In this document: in pieces, positions 10,758 to 19,558 of the stretch
Position numbering within the stretch: the first letter of the stretch is position 1
Layout of the letters: every line of letters starts with the position of its first letter
Assembly (NCBI RefSeq): GCF_011378715.1
Contig: NZ_WTKU01000002.1
Span: 248,001-312,000, forward strand
From: Psychromonas sp. SA13A
GTDB lineage: Bacteria > Pseudomonadota > Gammaproteobacteria > Enterobacterales > Psychromonadaceae
Reading direction: 5' to 3'
Length of the DNA: 64,000 nt
Notes under the pieces: model-generated
What the model was told of the DNA's origin: nothing
Database searches by the model: none
The model's input: only the letters and a program-made list of their open reading frames with translations
Made by a program: the position numbers and the translations under genes

Positions 10758-11837
10758 ATGCACAATGCTATTTCAAATAACATGGTTAATAAAACACAAA
10801 TTCGTCACGATTGGTCTGTTGCAGAAGTGAATGCGTTATATGCATTACCTTTCATGGATTTAATGTTTCAAGCACAAACAATACACCGAGCTCATTTTCC
10901 AAATAACCAAGTTCAAGTTAGTACTTTATTGTCTATCAAAACCGGTGCATGCCCAGAAGATTGTAAGTACTGTCCGCAAAGTGCACGTTATGATACGGGT
11001 CTTGAAAAAGAAACGTTAATGGAAGTCGAAAAAGTAATTAAGGCTGCTAAAGATGCAAAAGCGACGGGCTCTACCCGTTTTTGTATGGGCGCAGCATGGA
11101 AAAACCCAAAGCAACGCGATATGCCTTATCTTGTAGAAATGATTAAAGAAGTTAAGTCGTTAGGCTTAGAGTCTTGCATGACCTTAGGTATGTTAGATGA
11201 TAACCAAGCACAACAACTCTCCAACGCTGGTTTAGATTATTACAACCATAACTTAGATACTTCACCTGAATATTACGGTGAAATTATTACTACGCGTAGT
11301 TATCAAGAAAGGTTAGATACTTTGGACAATGTACGTAGCGCTGGTATGAAAGTATGTAGCGGGGGTATTGTTGGTTTAGGTGAAGAAGGGAAAGATCGTT
11401 CAGGGTTATTAGTGCAATTAGCTAATTTACCCGTACAACCTGAAAGTGTACCGATTAATAAGCTAGTGAAAGTCAAAGGCACACCATTGGATAGTGTAGA
11501 AGATCTTGATGATTTTGAATTTATTAAAACTATTGCTATCGCACGTATTTTGATGCCTATATCGCATGTGCGTTTATCAGCGGGCCGTGAAGATATGTCA
11601 GAACAAACACAGGCATTATGTTTTATGGCTGGGGCGAATTCTATTTTCTACGGTTGCAAGTTACTAACCACAGCAAACCCCGATGAAAATTCGGATATGC
11701 GTTTGTTTAATAAGTTAGGTATCAATAAAGAGGAAATAAACCTATCTCCTTACGAAACCGAAAAAACAGTAGATGCCGCTATTATTCGTCATAGTGAGAA
11801 AGATGAATTATTTTACGATGCAACCAGTAAAGTATAA
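10758..11837 (+). CDS. bioB: Biotin synthase BioB
   Basis: Radical-SAM enzyme that inserts sulfur into dethiobiotin. The [4Fe-4S] cysteines are C65, C69 and C72 in [29 protein letters not shown] and [20 protein letters not shown] are typical of the family. At 359 residues it is slightly longer than usual. A second ATG at 10782 ([11 protein letters not shown]) could also be the start. It leads the bioB-bioF-bioC-bioD operon, with bioF starting 2 bases after its stop. Confidence 0.97.
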   Translation: MHNAISNNMVNKTQIRHDWSVAEVNALYALPFMDLMFQAQTIHRAHFPNNQVQVSTLLSIKTGACPEDCKYCPQSARYDTGLEKETLMEVEKVIKAAKDAKATGSTRFCMGAAWKNPKQRDMPYLVEMIKEVKSLGLESCMTLGMLDDNQAQQLSNAGLDYYNHNLDTSPEYYGEIITTRSYQERLDTLDNVRSAGMKVCSGGIVGLGEEGKDRSGLLVQLANLPVQPESVPINKLVKVKGTPLDSVEDLDDFEFIKTIAIARILMPISHVRLSAGREDMSEQTQALCFMAGANSIFYGCKLLTTANPDENSDMRLFNKLGINKEEINLSPYETEKTVDAAIIRHSEKDELFYDATSKV

Positions 11838-11839
11838 AC

Positions 11840-13015
11840 ATGTCCTTTTCCTTTATTGCTGAGCAGCTTGCTCAGCGTAAACAGCAACACTTGCACCGTG
11901 CTTCTGTCCCCATCACGGGTAAACAAGCTCGTTATATTGAAGTTAACGGAAAACAATACCTTAACTTTTCTAGCAACGATTATCTGGGCTTAGCTTCAGA
12001 CCCTTTATTAGTTAATGCTTGGAAAAAAGGTGCTGATTTATTTGGTATTGGCAGCGGTGGCTCCTATTTGGTGACTGGGTATAATAAAGTGCATCACGAT
12101 GTGACCCAACAACTTCAAGAATGGTTAGGGTTAGAAGCCGTTGCACTTTTTAGCTCTGGTTATTCAGCTAATCAAGCTCTTATAAAGTTACTACTCTCAA
12201 AAAATGATTTATTAGTACAAGACAAAATAAATCATGCCTCTTTGATGGAAGCCGGCTCCATTAGTGCTGCTAAAATGCAACGTTTTAAGCATAATGATAT
12301 GCAACACCTTGCCAGCATTTTAAACACCCACCAACGAGCTGAAAACAAACTGGTTATTTCAGAAGGGGTATTCAGTATGGATGGCGATAGTGCACCTATC
12401 AACGCACTTAAACAACAATGCACCGCGCATAATGCTTGGTTAATGATTGATGATGCACACGGTTTAGGCGTATTAGGCAAAGAGGGTAAAGGCACGATTG
12501 TTGACCAGCAACTTGATAATAGCGATGTAAATATTTATATGGCCACTTTCGGTAAAGCCTTAGGTGTGGGCGGCGCTTTTGTTTCGGGTTCATCGCAACT
12601 TATCGATTATATTAATAACTTTTCAAAGCCTTATATTTACACCACAGGCCTACCGCCGGCAATGGTGTATTGCATTGGTCAGGCTGCTCATCTAGCACAA
12701 ACGCAGCAATGGCGTCGAGATCAGTTAGGCGAATTAATTCACTACTTTAAACACTTATCAGCACACTACGACATTCCTTTAATGCCATCAAACACCGCTA
12801 TTCAACCGGTATTAATTGGAGCGAGTGATACTGCCTTAGCGGTTAGTCAACACTTAAAAGATAAAGGCTTTTGGACAACGGCGATTCGTCCACCAACAGT
12901 CGCTAAGGGAAGTGCTAGGTTAAGAGTAACCCTAACCAGTCAGCATCAAAAACAAGATATTGAAATACTCGTCAAACAGATTAAACAGGCTATTGATGCA
13001 AATCACTTCCAATAA
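11840..13015 (+). CDS. bioF: 8-amino-7-oxononanoate synthase BioF
   Basis: PLP enzyme of the alpha-oxoamine synthase family that condenses pimeloyl thioester with alanine to give KAPA. The PLP lysine is K239 in TFGKALGVGGAFV; YLNFSSNDYLGLA, IDDAHGLGVLG and the terminal RPPTV...RLRVTLT segment are typical. Its 391 residues are normal. It sits 2 bases after bioB and overlaps the proposed bioC start. Confidence 0.96.
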   Translation: MSFSFIAEQLAQRKQQHLHRASVPITGKQARYIEVNGKQYLNFSSNDYLGLASDPLLVNAWKKGADLFGIGSGGSYLVTGYNKVHHDVTQQLQEWLGLEAVALFSSGYSANQALIKLLLSKNDLLVQDKINHASLMEAGSISAAKMQRFKHNDMQHLASILNTHQRAENKLVISEGVFSMDGDSAPINALKQQCTAHNAWLMIDDAHGLGVLGKEGKGTIVDQQLDNSDVNIYMATFGKALGVGGAFVSGSSQLIDYINNFSKPYIYTTGLPPAMVYCIGQAAHLAQTQQWRRDQLGELIHYFKHLSAHYDIPLMPSNTAIQPVLIGASDTALAVSQHLKDKGFWTTAIRPPTVAKGSARLRVTLTSQHQKQDIEILVKQIKQAIDANHFQ

Positions 13016-13871
13016 AAAAGTCCTAAAGCAACAGTCTGTAAAAGATTCTGTTAACCAGGTAAACGTGACTTCAACTGATACAAGTAAAAAGATCATTAAC
13101 AAAAAAGCGGTCAAAGCCTCTTTTTCAAAAGCAGCTGGTCATTACGATCAATTCGCGGATTTACAAAGAGAGATAGGGCACCAACTTTTTGACCTGATGC
13201 CCGTTAACGTCAAGCAATCGAGTTCTATACTCGATTTGGGGTGTGGCACCGGTTATTTTTCTGCTTTGTTACGTGAAATGAATATTAAAGCTTCACTTAC
13301 CTGCTTCGATTTGTCCCCACAGATGTTGCAGCAAACTGCGCAAAGGAAACTGACATCATGCCAATATGTAGAAGGTGATATTGATGCTCAGCCATTTACT
13401 GCTGGGCAATTTAATCTGATTTTTTCAAACCTAGTATTACAGTGGAGTGAGCAACTCAGTTTATCATTACAACAAACTCATCATGCCCTTAAAAACGATG
13501 GTAACTTGTGCTTTTCTACCTTACTCGATGGATCTCTATTTGAACTTCAACAAGCTTGGAAAAGTATTGATAGTGCGGTACACGTTAATCATTTTTTAAG
13601 TAAAGAACAAGTTTTGACTGCTGTAAAACTAGCAGGTTATCAACAGGTTAAAATATTCACTGAAACACGTATAAAAAAATACCCCGATGTTATCAGCGTG
13701 CTTAAGGCTTTAAAAGGAATTGGGGCTAATCATGTGCATAATAGAAACAACAAGCAAACTTCAAATAGGCAATTATTAAATCAATTAGAGCTTGGTTATC
13801 AACCTTTTAAAAACCAAGACGGTGACTATAATTTGAGTTATCAAGTTTGTTATATTGTTGCACAAAAATAA
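12996..13871 (+). CDS. bioC: Malonyl-[acyl-carrier protein] O-methyltransferase BioC
   Basis: SAM-dependent methyltransferase that caps malonyl-ACP so the fatty-acid pathway can build the pimeloyl chain. The SAM-binding motif is LDLGCGTGYFSALL; FSKAAGHYDQFADLQREIG is the usual BioC N-terminal signature, and NLVLQWSEQLSLSL also fits. The ATG at 12996 (MQITSNK, overlapping bioF by 20 bases) was chosen; an earlier in-frame ATG at 12960 would give a 56-base overlap. Neither has a strong Shine-Dalgarno sequence. Even from 12996 there is an extra N-terminal stretch of about 30 residues, so the exact start is uncertain. Confidence 0.9.
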   Translation: MQITSNKKVLKQQSVKDSVNQVNVTSTDTSKKIINKKAVKASFSKAAGHYDQFADLQREIGHQLFDLMPVNVKQSSSILDLGCGTGYFSALLREMNIKASLTCFDLSPQMLQQTAQRKLTSCQYVEGDIDAQPFTAGQFNLIFSNLVLQWSEQLSLSLQQTHHALKNDGNLCFSTLLDGSLFELQQAWKSIDSAVHVNHFLSKEQVLTAVKLAGYQQVKIFTETRIKKYPDVISVLKALKGIGANHVHNRNNKQTSNRQLLNQLELGYQPFKNQDGDYNLSYQVCYIVAQK

Positions 13872-13929
13872 GCTAATGCTTGTATTGCTAACATCGCTTT
13901 TTAACATCCTTTTAAAAAATGAGTAAACA

Positions 13930-14673
13930 ATGTCAGAATCTACTTTAGCCCCAATAACTAAACTCAGTATGCGTGCTAGAATCAACACAAATCTTGCTTC
14001 TACTACCTATTTTATCACGGGAACTGATACAGATGTCGGTAAAACTATTTGTACCAAAGCATTATTACAAGCAGCCAATGAGCAAGGGAAAAGCACTTTG
14101 GCCTATAAACCTATATCTGCAGGTTGTAGTCAAACTGAACAAGGGTTACGCAATGATGATGCGTTAATTTTACAGCAAAATAGTAGCTTGCAAGTTGACT
14201 ATGCCGCGGTCAATCCCATTGCTTACCAGCAACCTATTGCCCCACATATTGCTGCCAATGAAACTAATCTTCCTATTAGCCTCGCTGCGGTAGATCAAGG
14301 TTTAACATTCTTACAACAGCAGTTGCCTCAATGCTTATTTGTAGAAGGTGCGGGTGGCTGGCACTTGCCGATCAATAAACATCAGTTATTTTCAGAATGG
14401 GTCGTTGCAAATGAAATGCCGGTTATTTTAGTGGTGGGTTTAAAATTAGGATGTTTAAACCATGCGTTATTAACCGCTCAGAGTATTGAACAGAGTGGGC
14501 TAAATATCGCTGGTTGGATTGCCAATCATCTTCAAGCGGAGATGCCCTACGTGCAACAAAATATTGGCACCTTAACAGATTTCATTAATGCGCCATTACT
14601 TGCTGAGATACCTTATTTAGAGAATATTGAACAACAGAGTTTGTCGCAATATATCAATGTAACCTTTATTTAG
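13930..14673 (+). CDS. bioD: Dethiobiotin synthetase BioD
   Basis: ATP-dependent carboxylase that closes the ureido ring of dethiobiotin. The P-loop GTDTDVGKT lies near residue 34; YKPISAGC, VEGAGGWHLPI and GLKLGCLNHALLTAQ are family motifs. At 247 residues it has about 25 extra N-terminal residues; an internal ATG at 13969 (MRARINT) is an alternative start. It is the last gene of the biotin operon; an AT-rich inverted repeat follows at 14705. Confidence 0.95.
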   Translation: MSESTLAPITKLSMRARINTNLASTTYFITGTDTDVGKTICTKALLQAANEQGKSTLAYKPISAGCSQTEQGLRNDDALILQQNSSLQVDYAAVNPIAYQQPIAPHIAANETNLPISLAAVDQGLTFLQQQLPQCLFVEGAGGWHLPINKHQLFSEWVVANEMPVILVVGLKLGCLNHALLTAQSIEQSGLNIAGWIANHLQAEMPYVQQNIGTLTDFINAPLLAEIPYLENIEQQSLSQYINVTFI

Positions 14674-14704
14674 CTTATTTAGTTCATCTACCTATCACTT
14701 TACA

Positions 14705-14732
14705 AAATGTTAACTATAAACAGTTAACATTT
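14705..14732. terminator. Possible weak bidirectional terminator
   Basis: Perfect 11-bp inverted repeat AAATGTTAACT / AGTTAACATTT (14705-14715 with 14722-14732) between the converging bioD and the minus-strand gene ending at 14731. It is AT-rich with a very short T run, so termination strength is doubtful. Confidence 0.5.
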
Positions 14733-15201
14733 AGATGCTTTCAAACCAACTTGGCACAGCGCGTTTAGTCCACTTTGCAAACTTCGCTTTATCTCCTCGA
14801 TAGAATTGTCGATAAGCAGCAACAGCGTCACCATCGACTTTATAAATGTCAGGCATTGCTTGGGGGAAGGGGGTTAAACCGATAGCAGGAAAAGCATATT
14901 GCTCAATACTTGGTAAAACGGCCATCGACTTATGGTCGTTTTGTTTATTATAACGGTACTTATACTCATCATTTAAAGCCACAGTTAAATCGCGTAACCA
15001 AATGAAGTTATCGTAGGATTCTTCTACCCACAATACACTGGGATGCTTCATGTGCGTCGATTTATATGGGGTAACGAATCCTTTTTTATTTAATGCCGTA
15101 CAAAGTAGTTGCACACTTTCTAATATCATTTTTACAACGTGTTGATCGCAATGGTATTGAGCGCACTGTTTAATGTCTTTATCTAATATAAATATGTTCA
15201 T
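14731..15201 (-). CDS. Conserved hypothetical protein of phage-type family
   Basis: A 156-residue soluble protein beginning MNIFILDKDIKQCAQYHCDQ and HVVKMILESVQLLCTAL, with a central KHPSVLWVEES segment and a C-terminal KWTKRAVPSWF. I recognise this pattern (N-terminal D-x(n)-AQYHCD-x-HVVKMILE) from uncharacterised proteins encoded by tailed phages and scattered bacterial genomes, but know no function. No signal peptide or membrane segment. Histidine, cysteine and aspartate clustered near residues 17-22 could form a metal or catalytic site (inference). It lies alone between the biotin operon and the unusual ten-gene cluster, convergent with bioD. Confidence 0.75.
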   Translation of the reverse strand: MNIFILDKDIKQCAQYHCDQHVVKMILESVQLLCTALNKKGFVTPYKSTHMKHPSVLWVEESYDNFIWLRDLTVALNDEYKYRYNKQNDHKSMAVLPSIEQYAFPAIGLTPFPQAMPDIYKVDGDAVAAYRQFYRGDKAKFAKWTKRAVPSWFESI

Positions 15202-15682
15202 AGCAGCCTCTAGAAATTTTATCTATGCTGCAATACGTCTTAAACCAATATAAGGATCTGTTTTTAAACTTAGATTCAAATAATTCGTGCGCTAGATTCA
15301 ATCCTTTTTTTGCATAACTACTTTTGCTCATTAAAGGCCTATTCATGAGCAACAAAATACTTTATCAAATTATGGAAATTGAGTCTTTTTATCTAACTTG
15401 GATTCAGATCATAAGTTCGTAAAAGTGATCAAGTAGTATTTCTAGGTATAAACACACCAATACAAAAAGTTAAGTTATTACTTGGGTTAGATTTAGCCAA
15501 TAACTGTAACATTCTAATTTATCAATTTATTAACCATTTAATTTTTGGATCAAATAAATATAAATTAAAAAGCCGTTTAAAGTCTCTTTTAGAGTTTGTT
15601 AATGTATATTTTTTTATATCTGCATGGTAGCTTAAAAAACAAACAGTAAATCATATGTTGTTCGTATGCTGAAGGAGTCGAT
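15202..15682. other. 481-base intergenic region before the ten-gene cluster
   Basis: AT-rich, with no credible gene. It must carry the promoter(s) of the downstream cluster and of the minus-strand gene at its left edge. An 8-bp inverted repeat TTGCTCAT / ATGAGCAA (15324-15331 with 15345-15352) is present. AAGGAG (15671-15676) is a good ribosome binding site for the first cluster gene. No confident -35/-10 pair could be assigned. Confidence 0.6.
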
Positions 15683-16753
15683 ATGGTAGCTACGGTTGGA
15701 AATTATTGTATCTTGGTTGAAGATATTGGCTCTGCTGGAATTCAGGCTATTCTTCAGATTTCAGCCGGCCTTGGGACGCCACCAAATCAAATTGCAAAAA
15801 AAGTCTGCCAAGCACCTTCTGTGCTTATTTCTGAAATTGATTTTGAAAGCGCAGAACAAATAAACCAATTGTTGAAGTCTATTGGATTGAATACTGTCGT
15901 AGACAGTGAAGACAATATTTCCATCGAAAATTGCCAGCTTTATGATGTTGCAATTCGTTACCTTGAAGTTTCTCACTTAAAAGAAACGCTTGATATCATT
16001 TCTCACGTCATTGGACTTGAACCTCAAAAAATACTGTCGTTGTCGTCATTACCTCCTGGCATCATAATTGGCTCAGTCGGGATCGGTTTAATTGATGCTT
16101 TGCAAAAGCGACTAGGTGAAAATGCCAAGTTATTATTTGCTAAGGCCCATGAAGATATCTACGATATTTTTGTCGAAGATACACAATATTTGCCACATGA
16201 ACTAAAAACTAGTTTAGAAAAAACTTATGGGAAAAGCCGAGGATATATACCACTAGATGTTTCTTATGAGGATGCAAAGAAATTATTTGTTAAATTACCT
16301 AAAGGTAATAGTTCAAGGATATTCCAACGTAAATTACTCAGTTATGACCTAGTGTTGGAAAGTGAAAACCATGCTCCTGAGGCAATTAGGGCTCTTGCTC
16401 AAATCCTTGATATGCCAGAAAAAATTGTACAGCGAATTATGCAAAATACGCCAATTGTTGTGGCAGAAGCACTCGATTATGAACAATCTATTCTAATGTG
16501 TGAACTCGCAAAGGAGTCGAACCTTAACTTGACTAATCGACTCTATAATTTTCAACAATACTCTCTCTATGTAGATCAATATCGTCATCACTCAAGCATT
16601 GCGGAGTTAAAAGAGTTTTATGATATTGCTTTGCCAAACCGTTTACCCGCTAAAATCAAAAGCGGTTTTTCTGAACTTGAGTGTCAAATATTAACGCCAC
16701 AATTTGATGCAATGGGGTTGGTCTATCGTTTCGAACAGGAGATGGTTGAATGA
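15683..16753 (+). CDS. Protein of five tandem L7/L12 C-terminal-domain-like repeats
   Basis: A 356-residue soluble protein of unknown function. It divides into five degenerate repeats of 60-75 residues starting near residues 7, 86, 160, 221 and 293, each opening with a beta strand and an acidic residue (YCILVEDI, YDVAIRYLE, YDIFVEDTQ, YDLVLESEN, YSLYVDQY). Repeat 1 follows the ribosomal L7/L12 C-terminal domain closely in pattern: strand, helix IQAILQISAGLG, helix QIAKKVCQAP, strand VLISEI, helix ESAEQINQLLKSIG, strand LNTVVDSED. The similarity is read by eye. The L7/L12 domain is a docking module for translation factors; that role is not implied here. First gene of a ten-gene set with a strong AAGGAG site; its stop overlaps the next start (ATGA). 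Confidence 0.85.
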   Translation: MVATVGNYCILVEDIGSAGIQAILQISAGLGTPPNQIAKKVCQAPSVLISEIDFESAEQINQLLKSIGLNTVVDSEDNISIENCQLYDVAIRYLEVSHLKETLDIISHVIGLEPQKILSLSSLPPGIIIGSVGIGLIDALQKRLGENAKLLFAKAHEDIYDIFVEDTQYLPHELKTSLEKTYGKSRGYIPLDVSYEDAKKLFVKLPKGNSSRIFQRKLLSYDLVLESENHAPEAIRALAQILDMPEKIVQRIMQNTPIVVAEALDYEQSILMCELAKESNLNLTNRLYNFQQYSLYVDQYRHHSSIAELKEFYDIALPNRLPAKIKSGFSELECQILTPQFDAMGLVYRFEQEMVE

Positions 16754-17286
16754 CGGACGCAAACAATCAACAACAATCGCAAAATAATCTCCATTTAGGA
16801 ATTTGTGAGTCAGGTAAACTATTGCATATTGTAGGGCGCTTTGATGATGCACTTGAAAAATATCGAAATGCCATGGTTATGTGTGCTTCACAACATGCTC
16901 CCCAGGTGTTTGCCCGCCACTATGTAGACTGTATTTTAGATTGTTTACAGCATGCTAAACGATTTGATGCTGCGCTTGAATTGTTGGACCAAGCAATTTC
17001 AAATAAAGGCAATGAAAGTCCTGTTGTGATTGCACCATTTCTATTTCGAAAGCTGATTGTTTTATGTCAGCTTGGACAGCACCAAGAGGCTTTGATTTTA
17101 GTCTCAGAGCTGGATTCGACAATGTATGCAGATAGCTCCTTATATCTTGCATTGAAACAAGCATTAGTCCGACGTCAATCGATGCCCGAAAGGTGGTTAG
17201 ATCAAATATTGAATCACCATAAATTTTACACCGTGCGCAAAGATAATGTTGATAAAAAGCGAGCGGAAATAGGACAAAAACATTAA
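16750..17286 (+). CDS. TPR-like helical repeat protein
   Basis: A 178-residue soluble protein, all alpha-helical in appearance. LLHIVGRFDDALEKYRNAM and CLQHAKRFDAALELLDQAI are spaced and patterned like tetratricopeptide repeat helices (G/A-x-F-x-x-A-L-x-x-Y/L), and LCQLGQHQEALILVSELD looks like a third. TPR arrays act as protein-protein scaffolds; partner unknown. It starts inside the stop of the preceding gene (ATGA at 16750-16753), which suggests translational coupling and equal output with the L7/L12-repeat protein. Confidence 0.8.
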   Translation: MTDANNQQQSQNNLHLGICESGKLLHIVGRFDDALEKYRNAMVMCASQHAPQVFARHYVDCILDCLQHAKRFDAALELLDQAISNKGNESPVVIAPFLFRKLIVLCQLGQHQEALILVSELDSTMYADSSLYLALKQALVRRQSMPERWLDQILNHHKFYTVRKDNVDKKRAEIGQKH

Positions 17287-17305
17287 CTTAAAAGGGTAAA
17301 TGCAG

Positions 17306-19087
17306 ATGGCCAAATATGATGGAATGAAACCTGGAGAAATCCTAGCAGATGCAAGTGTTGCTGAATTTATTTCTAGCTTAGGGTTGGGTATTGCCGCCGC
17401 ACAACAAGCTTTGGATGAAAATACTATTAGTCAACTTGGGCAATTTTCATTGCCTCGCGAAGGGCTTGGGAACAGATCTTTGCTTGAACTTGGTTTAATG
17501 CCAGCGTTTTATCACTATCAATACGCTGATATTTCCTGTTCTATGCAAATTAGACTTGAGGTCGGAAAAAGTTTTGAAATAGGTGGTCAGGCAAGTTTAG
17601 ACTTTAACAATGGAAATAATGCTTCTTCGCAAGAAAGTTTAAATCAAAATAGTGAAGAGTCTGTATCAAGTACGACAAGTATTAACCGCACAGCCGAAAT
17701 GAAATACCACGTCACTGAGACTGGGACTATGTCTTTAAACGGTACAAATTATACTGCCACTGGGGCGACACCTGCTTTAAGGCTTAAAAATCTTCGAGAT
17801 CAATTATTAGGAAACACAAGCTCCAATATAGAAGGCTTAGTATATGAGCCTCCCATTACCACTCCTCCTGTATTAAGTACTCTAGCCACAAACGATAAAG
17901 TACTTATACAATCACCATTTGTGACATTTTTAAAAACAACGGTGCCCTATGGTTTTATTTGGATGAAAGCAAACCAAGATACTGATTACATAATTAACGA
18001 TACAACAACAATTCCCACTGTATCAGCCGCTGATCTAGGGACGTATGCGACATCAGTGTTAGCAAGCTTTAGGGTAGCGTTCACCCATCAGGACGACTTT
18101 GTTAGTATGTTCACCCCGCAAATGGCACAAGAGGGGGATGAGTTTAATTCTGTTGCATATGCTACAGGTGTTGCTGAGTTAGAAGGCGACGCACTTGAGG
18201 AGGCAGTGCTGTTGGCAAATTTAGCTAAATATATAAATTTACCTGTTGAAATCGAAGGGTTTACTGACCGTGTAGGAAGTACTGCTAAAAATTTGGAACT
18301 TGGCAAAAGTCGTGCAAACCGGATGAAGGATGTTTTTATTGCACATGGTGTGAATGCAAACTCAATTATCATACGGCCTAGTCGAGGAGAAGCCGCTGCT
18401 GCTGAGGCTGGTGATAACAACGGTACGGCAAATGCGAATTATCGTAAAACGTCTGTCTATATTCCGACACTTGAGTCCTATGTATTAAAAGTGCAATCTA
18501 CAAATACCATTCTTGATAGTGCAGAGATTGCACCTAACGCCATCACCGATACTAACCTGCAAAATGGATGGTTTTATCTTGCACCAACGGAAGCATTAAG
18601 TATTTCGGGAGAGGAACTAAATATTGATAATGGTGCTGCAAATATTCCTTACAGTGGTGGGTCAGTTAATACCATTGCTTCGGGACATGCAAATGCCTAT
18701 GCTGAAAATTTAACGCTGGCAGTAAATGCATTGCCAGGGTATGCCGCCTCAAGAACAGGTGCGACGGTACGAATTATGAAAGCGACCGATACCTATAGCG
18801 TTAAGTTATTTTCAAAAGTTGACCAAAGTGCTGAATTAACAAGTAACGAAACATATCAAGTTACAAAGAATTTTAATAGTTCTACATCATCCACCACAAA
18901 CAGCGAAGAAAATTCTCAGAGTAATTCTACTGTTGCTATTGGAGTATCGGTAGATGCGCGTTATTCACGACAATTTGAAATGGAAGTAACTGGTAACTCA
19001 CAAATATCTGCAAGATTGGTTTCAATACCGGCGCCTCCTGAGTTTCTTAAGGTGATCAAAGAATATCAAAATGGGTTAGGAGAATGA
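17306..19087 (+). CDS. Core-family protein with inserted OmpA-like domain
   Basis: Largest member of the local family, about 593 residues. N-terminal core: helix AEFISSLGLGIAAAQQALDE, then LLELGLMPAFYHY and strands to about residue 90. C-terminal core at about 545-586: VSVDARYSRQFEMEVTG and ISARLVSIPAPPEFLKVI. Between them lie a Ser/Thr/Asn-rich linker and an OmpA-like domain (about residues 254-390: VEIEGFTDRVGSTAKN...LGKSRANRMK...RKTSVYI) that keeps the Asp and Arg used by OmpA domains to bind diaminopimelate. There is no signal peptide or membrane segment, which is odd for a peptidoglycan-binding domain. Start: ATG at 17306 is 9 bases from AAAGGG; the ATG at 17300 is only 3 bases away. Overlaps the next gene by ATGA. 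Confidence 0.85.
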   Translation: MAKYDGMKPGEILADASVAEFISSLGLGIAAAQQALDENTISQLGQFSLPREGLGNRSLLELGLMPAFYHYQYADISCSMQIRLEVGKSFEIGGQASLDFNNGNNASSQESLNQNSEESVSSTTSINRTAEMKYHVTETGTMSLNGTNYTATGATPALRLKNLRDQLLGNTSSNIEGLVYEPPITTPPVLSTLATNDKVLIQSPFVTFLKTTVPYGFIWMKANQDTDYIINDTTTIPTVSAADLGTYATSVLASFRVAFTHQDDFVSMFTPQMAQEGDEFNSVAYATGVAELEGDALEEAVLLANLAKYINLPVEIEGFTDRVGSTAKNLELGKSRANRMKDVFIAHGVNANSIIIRPSRGEAAAAEAGDNNGTANANYRKTSVYIPTLESYVLKVQSTNTILDSAEIAPNAITDTNLQNGWFYLAPTEALSISGEELNIDNGAANIPYSGGSVNTIASGHANAYAENLTLAVNALPGYAASRTGATVRIMKATDTYSVKLFSKVDQSAELTSNETYQVTKNFNSSTSSTTNSEENSQSNSTVAIGVSVDARYSRQFEMEVTGNSQISARLVSIPAPPEFLKVIKEYQNGLGE

Positions 19088-19530
19088 GTAGCGCAGGCGC
19101 AACTGTTCGGGAAATGTCCTCAGCACCACTTCCTGACATTGTAAGTAGTCTTGGACTTGCAATTGCGCAGGGACAATTCGCGCTTGATTTGAATTCTGCA
19201 GAAATTGCAAAAACCTTAACCACCACTGAAATAGAGATTGATGGTAAGAATTATAATCTTCTAGAACTTGGTTTTTTACCTACATTTTATGCCTATACCG
19301 AAGCTACAGTTGAAGCGAAATTGAGCTATACAATCAATGAAAGCACTGAAACAGAGATTTCAGGCGAGCTTACCATTTCTTACGCAGTAGTTGCTGCGAC
19401 AGTGTCTGCTAGTTATGCACGAAAGTTCAGTGTAGAAGCCTCTGGTTCATCATCAATTGCTGCACGATTAGTCGCGCTGCCACCACCTGAAAAATTTTTA
19501 AAAGTACTAAATGCAGTGATTGAACGTTAA
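19084..19530 (+). CDS. Minimal core-family protein
   Basis: A 148-residue protein, the shortest complete copy of the local core: helix PLPDIVSSLGLAIAQGQFAL (residues 15-34), LLELGFLPTFYAYTEATVEA (59-78), a beta-rich middle, then SASYARKFSVEASGSSSIAA (108-127) and RLVALPPPEKFLKVL (128-142). No signal peptide or membrane segment. It aligns with both ends of the 593-residue protein before it, which shows that the larger gene is this core with an insertion. Its ATG overlaps the upstream stop. Function unknown. The general plan (amphipathic helix, then a hydrophobic strand signature) recalls DUF2589-type proteins, an impression I cannot verify. Confidence 0.85.
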   Translation: MSSAGATVREMSSAPLPDIVSSLGLAIAQGQFALDLNSAEIAKTLTTTEIEIDGKNYNLLELGFLPTFYAYTEATVEAKLSYTINESTETEISGELTISYAVVAATVSASYARKFSVEASGSSSIAARLVALPPPEKFLKVLNAVIER

Positions 19531-19558
19531 CCAACAATAAGAGTAAAGGGAGAGCATA

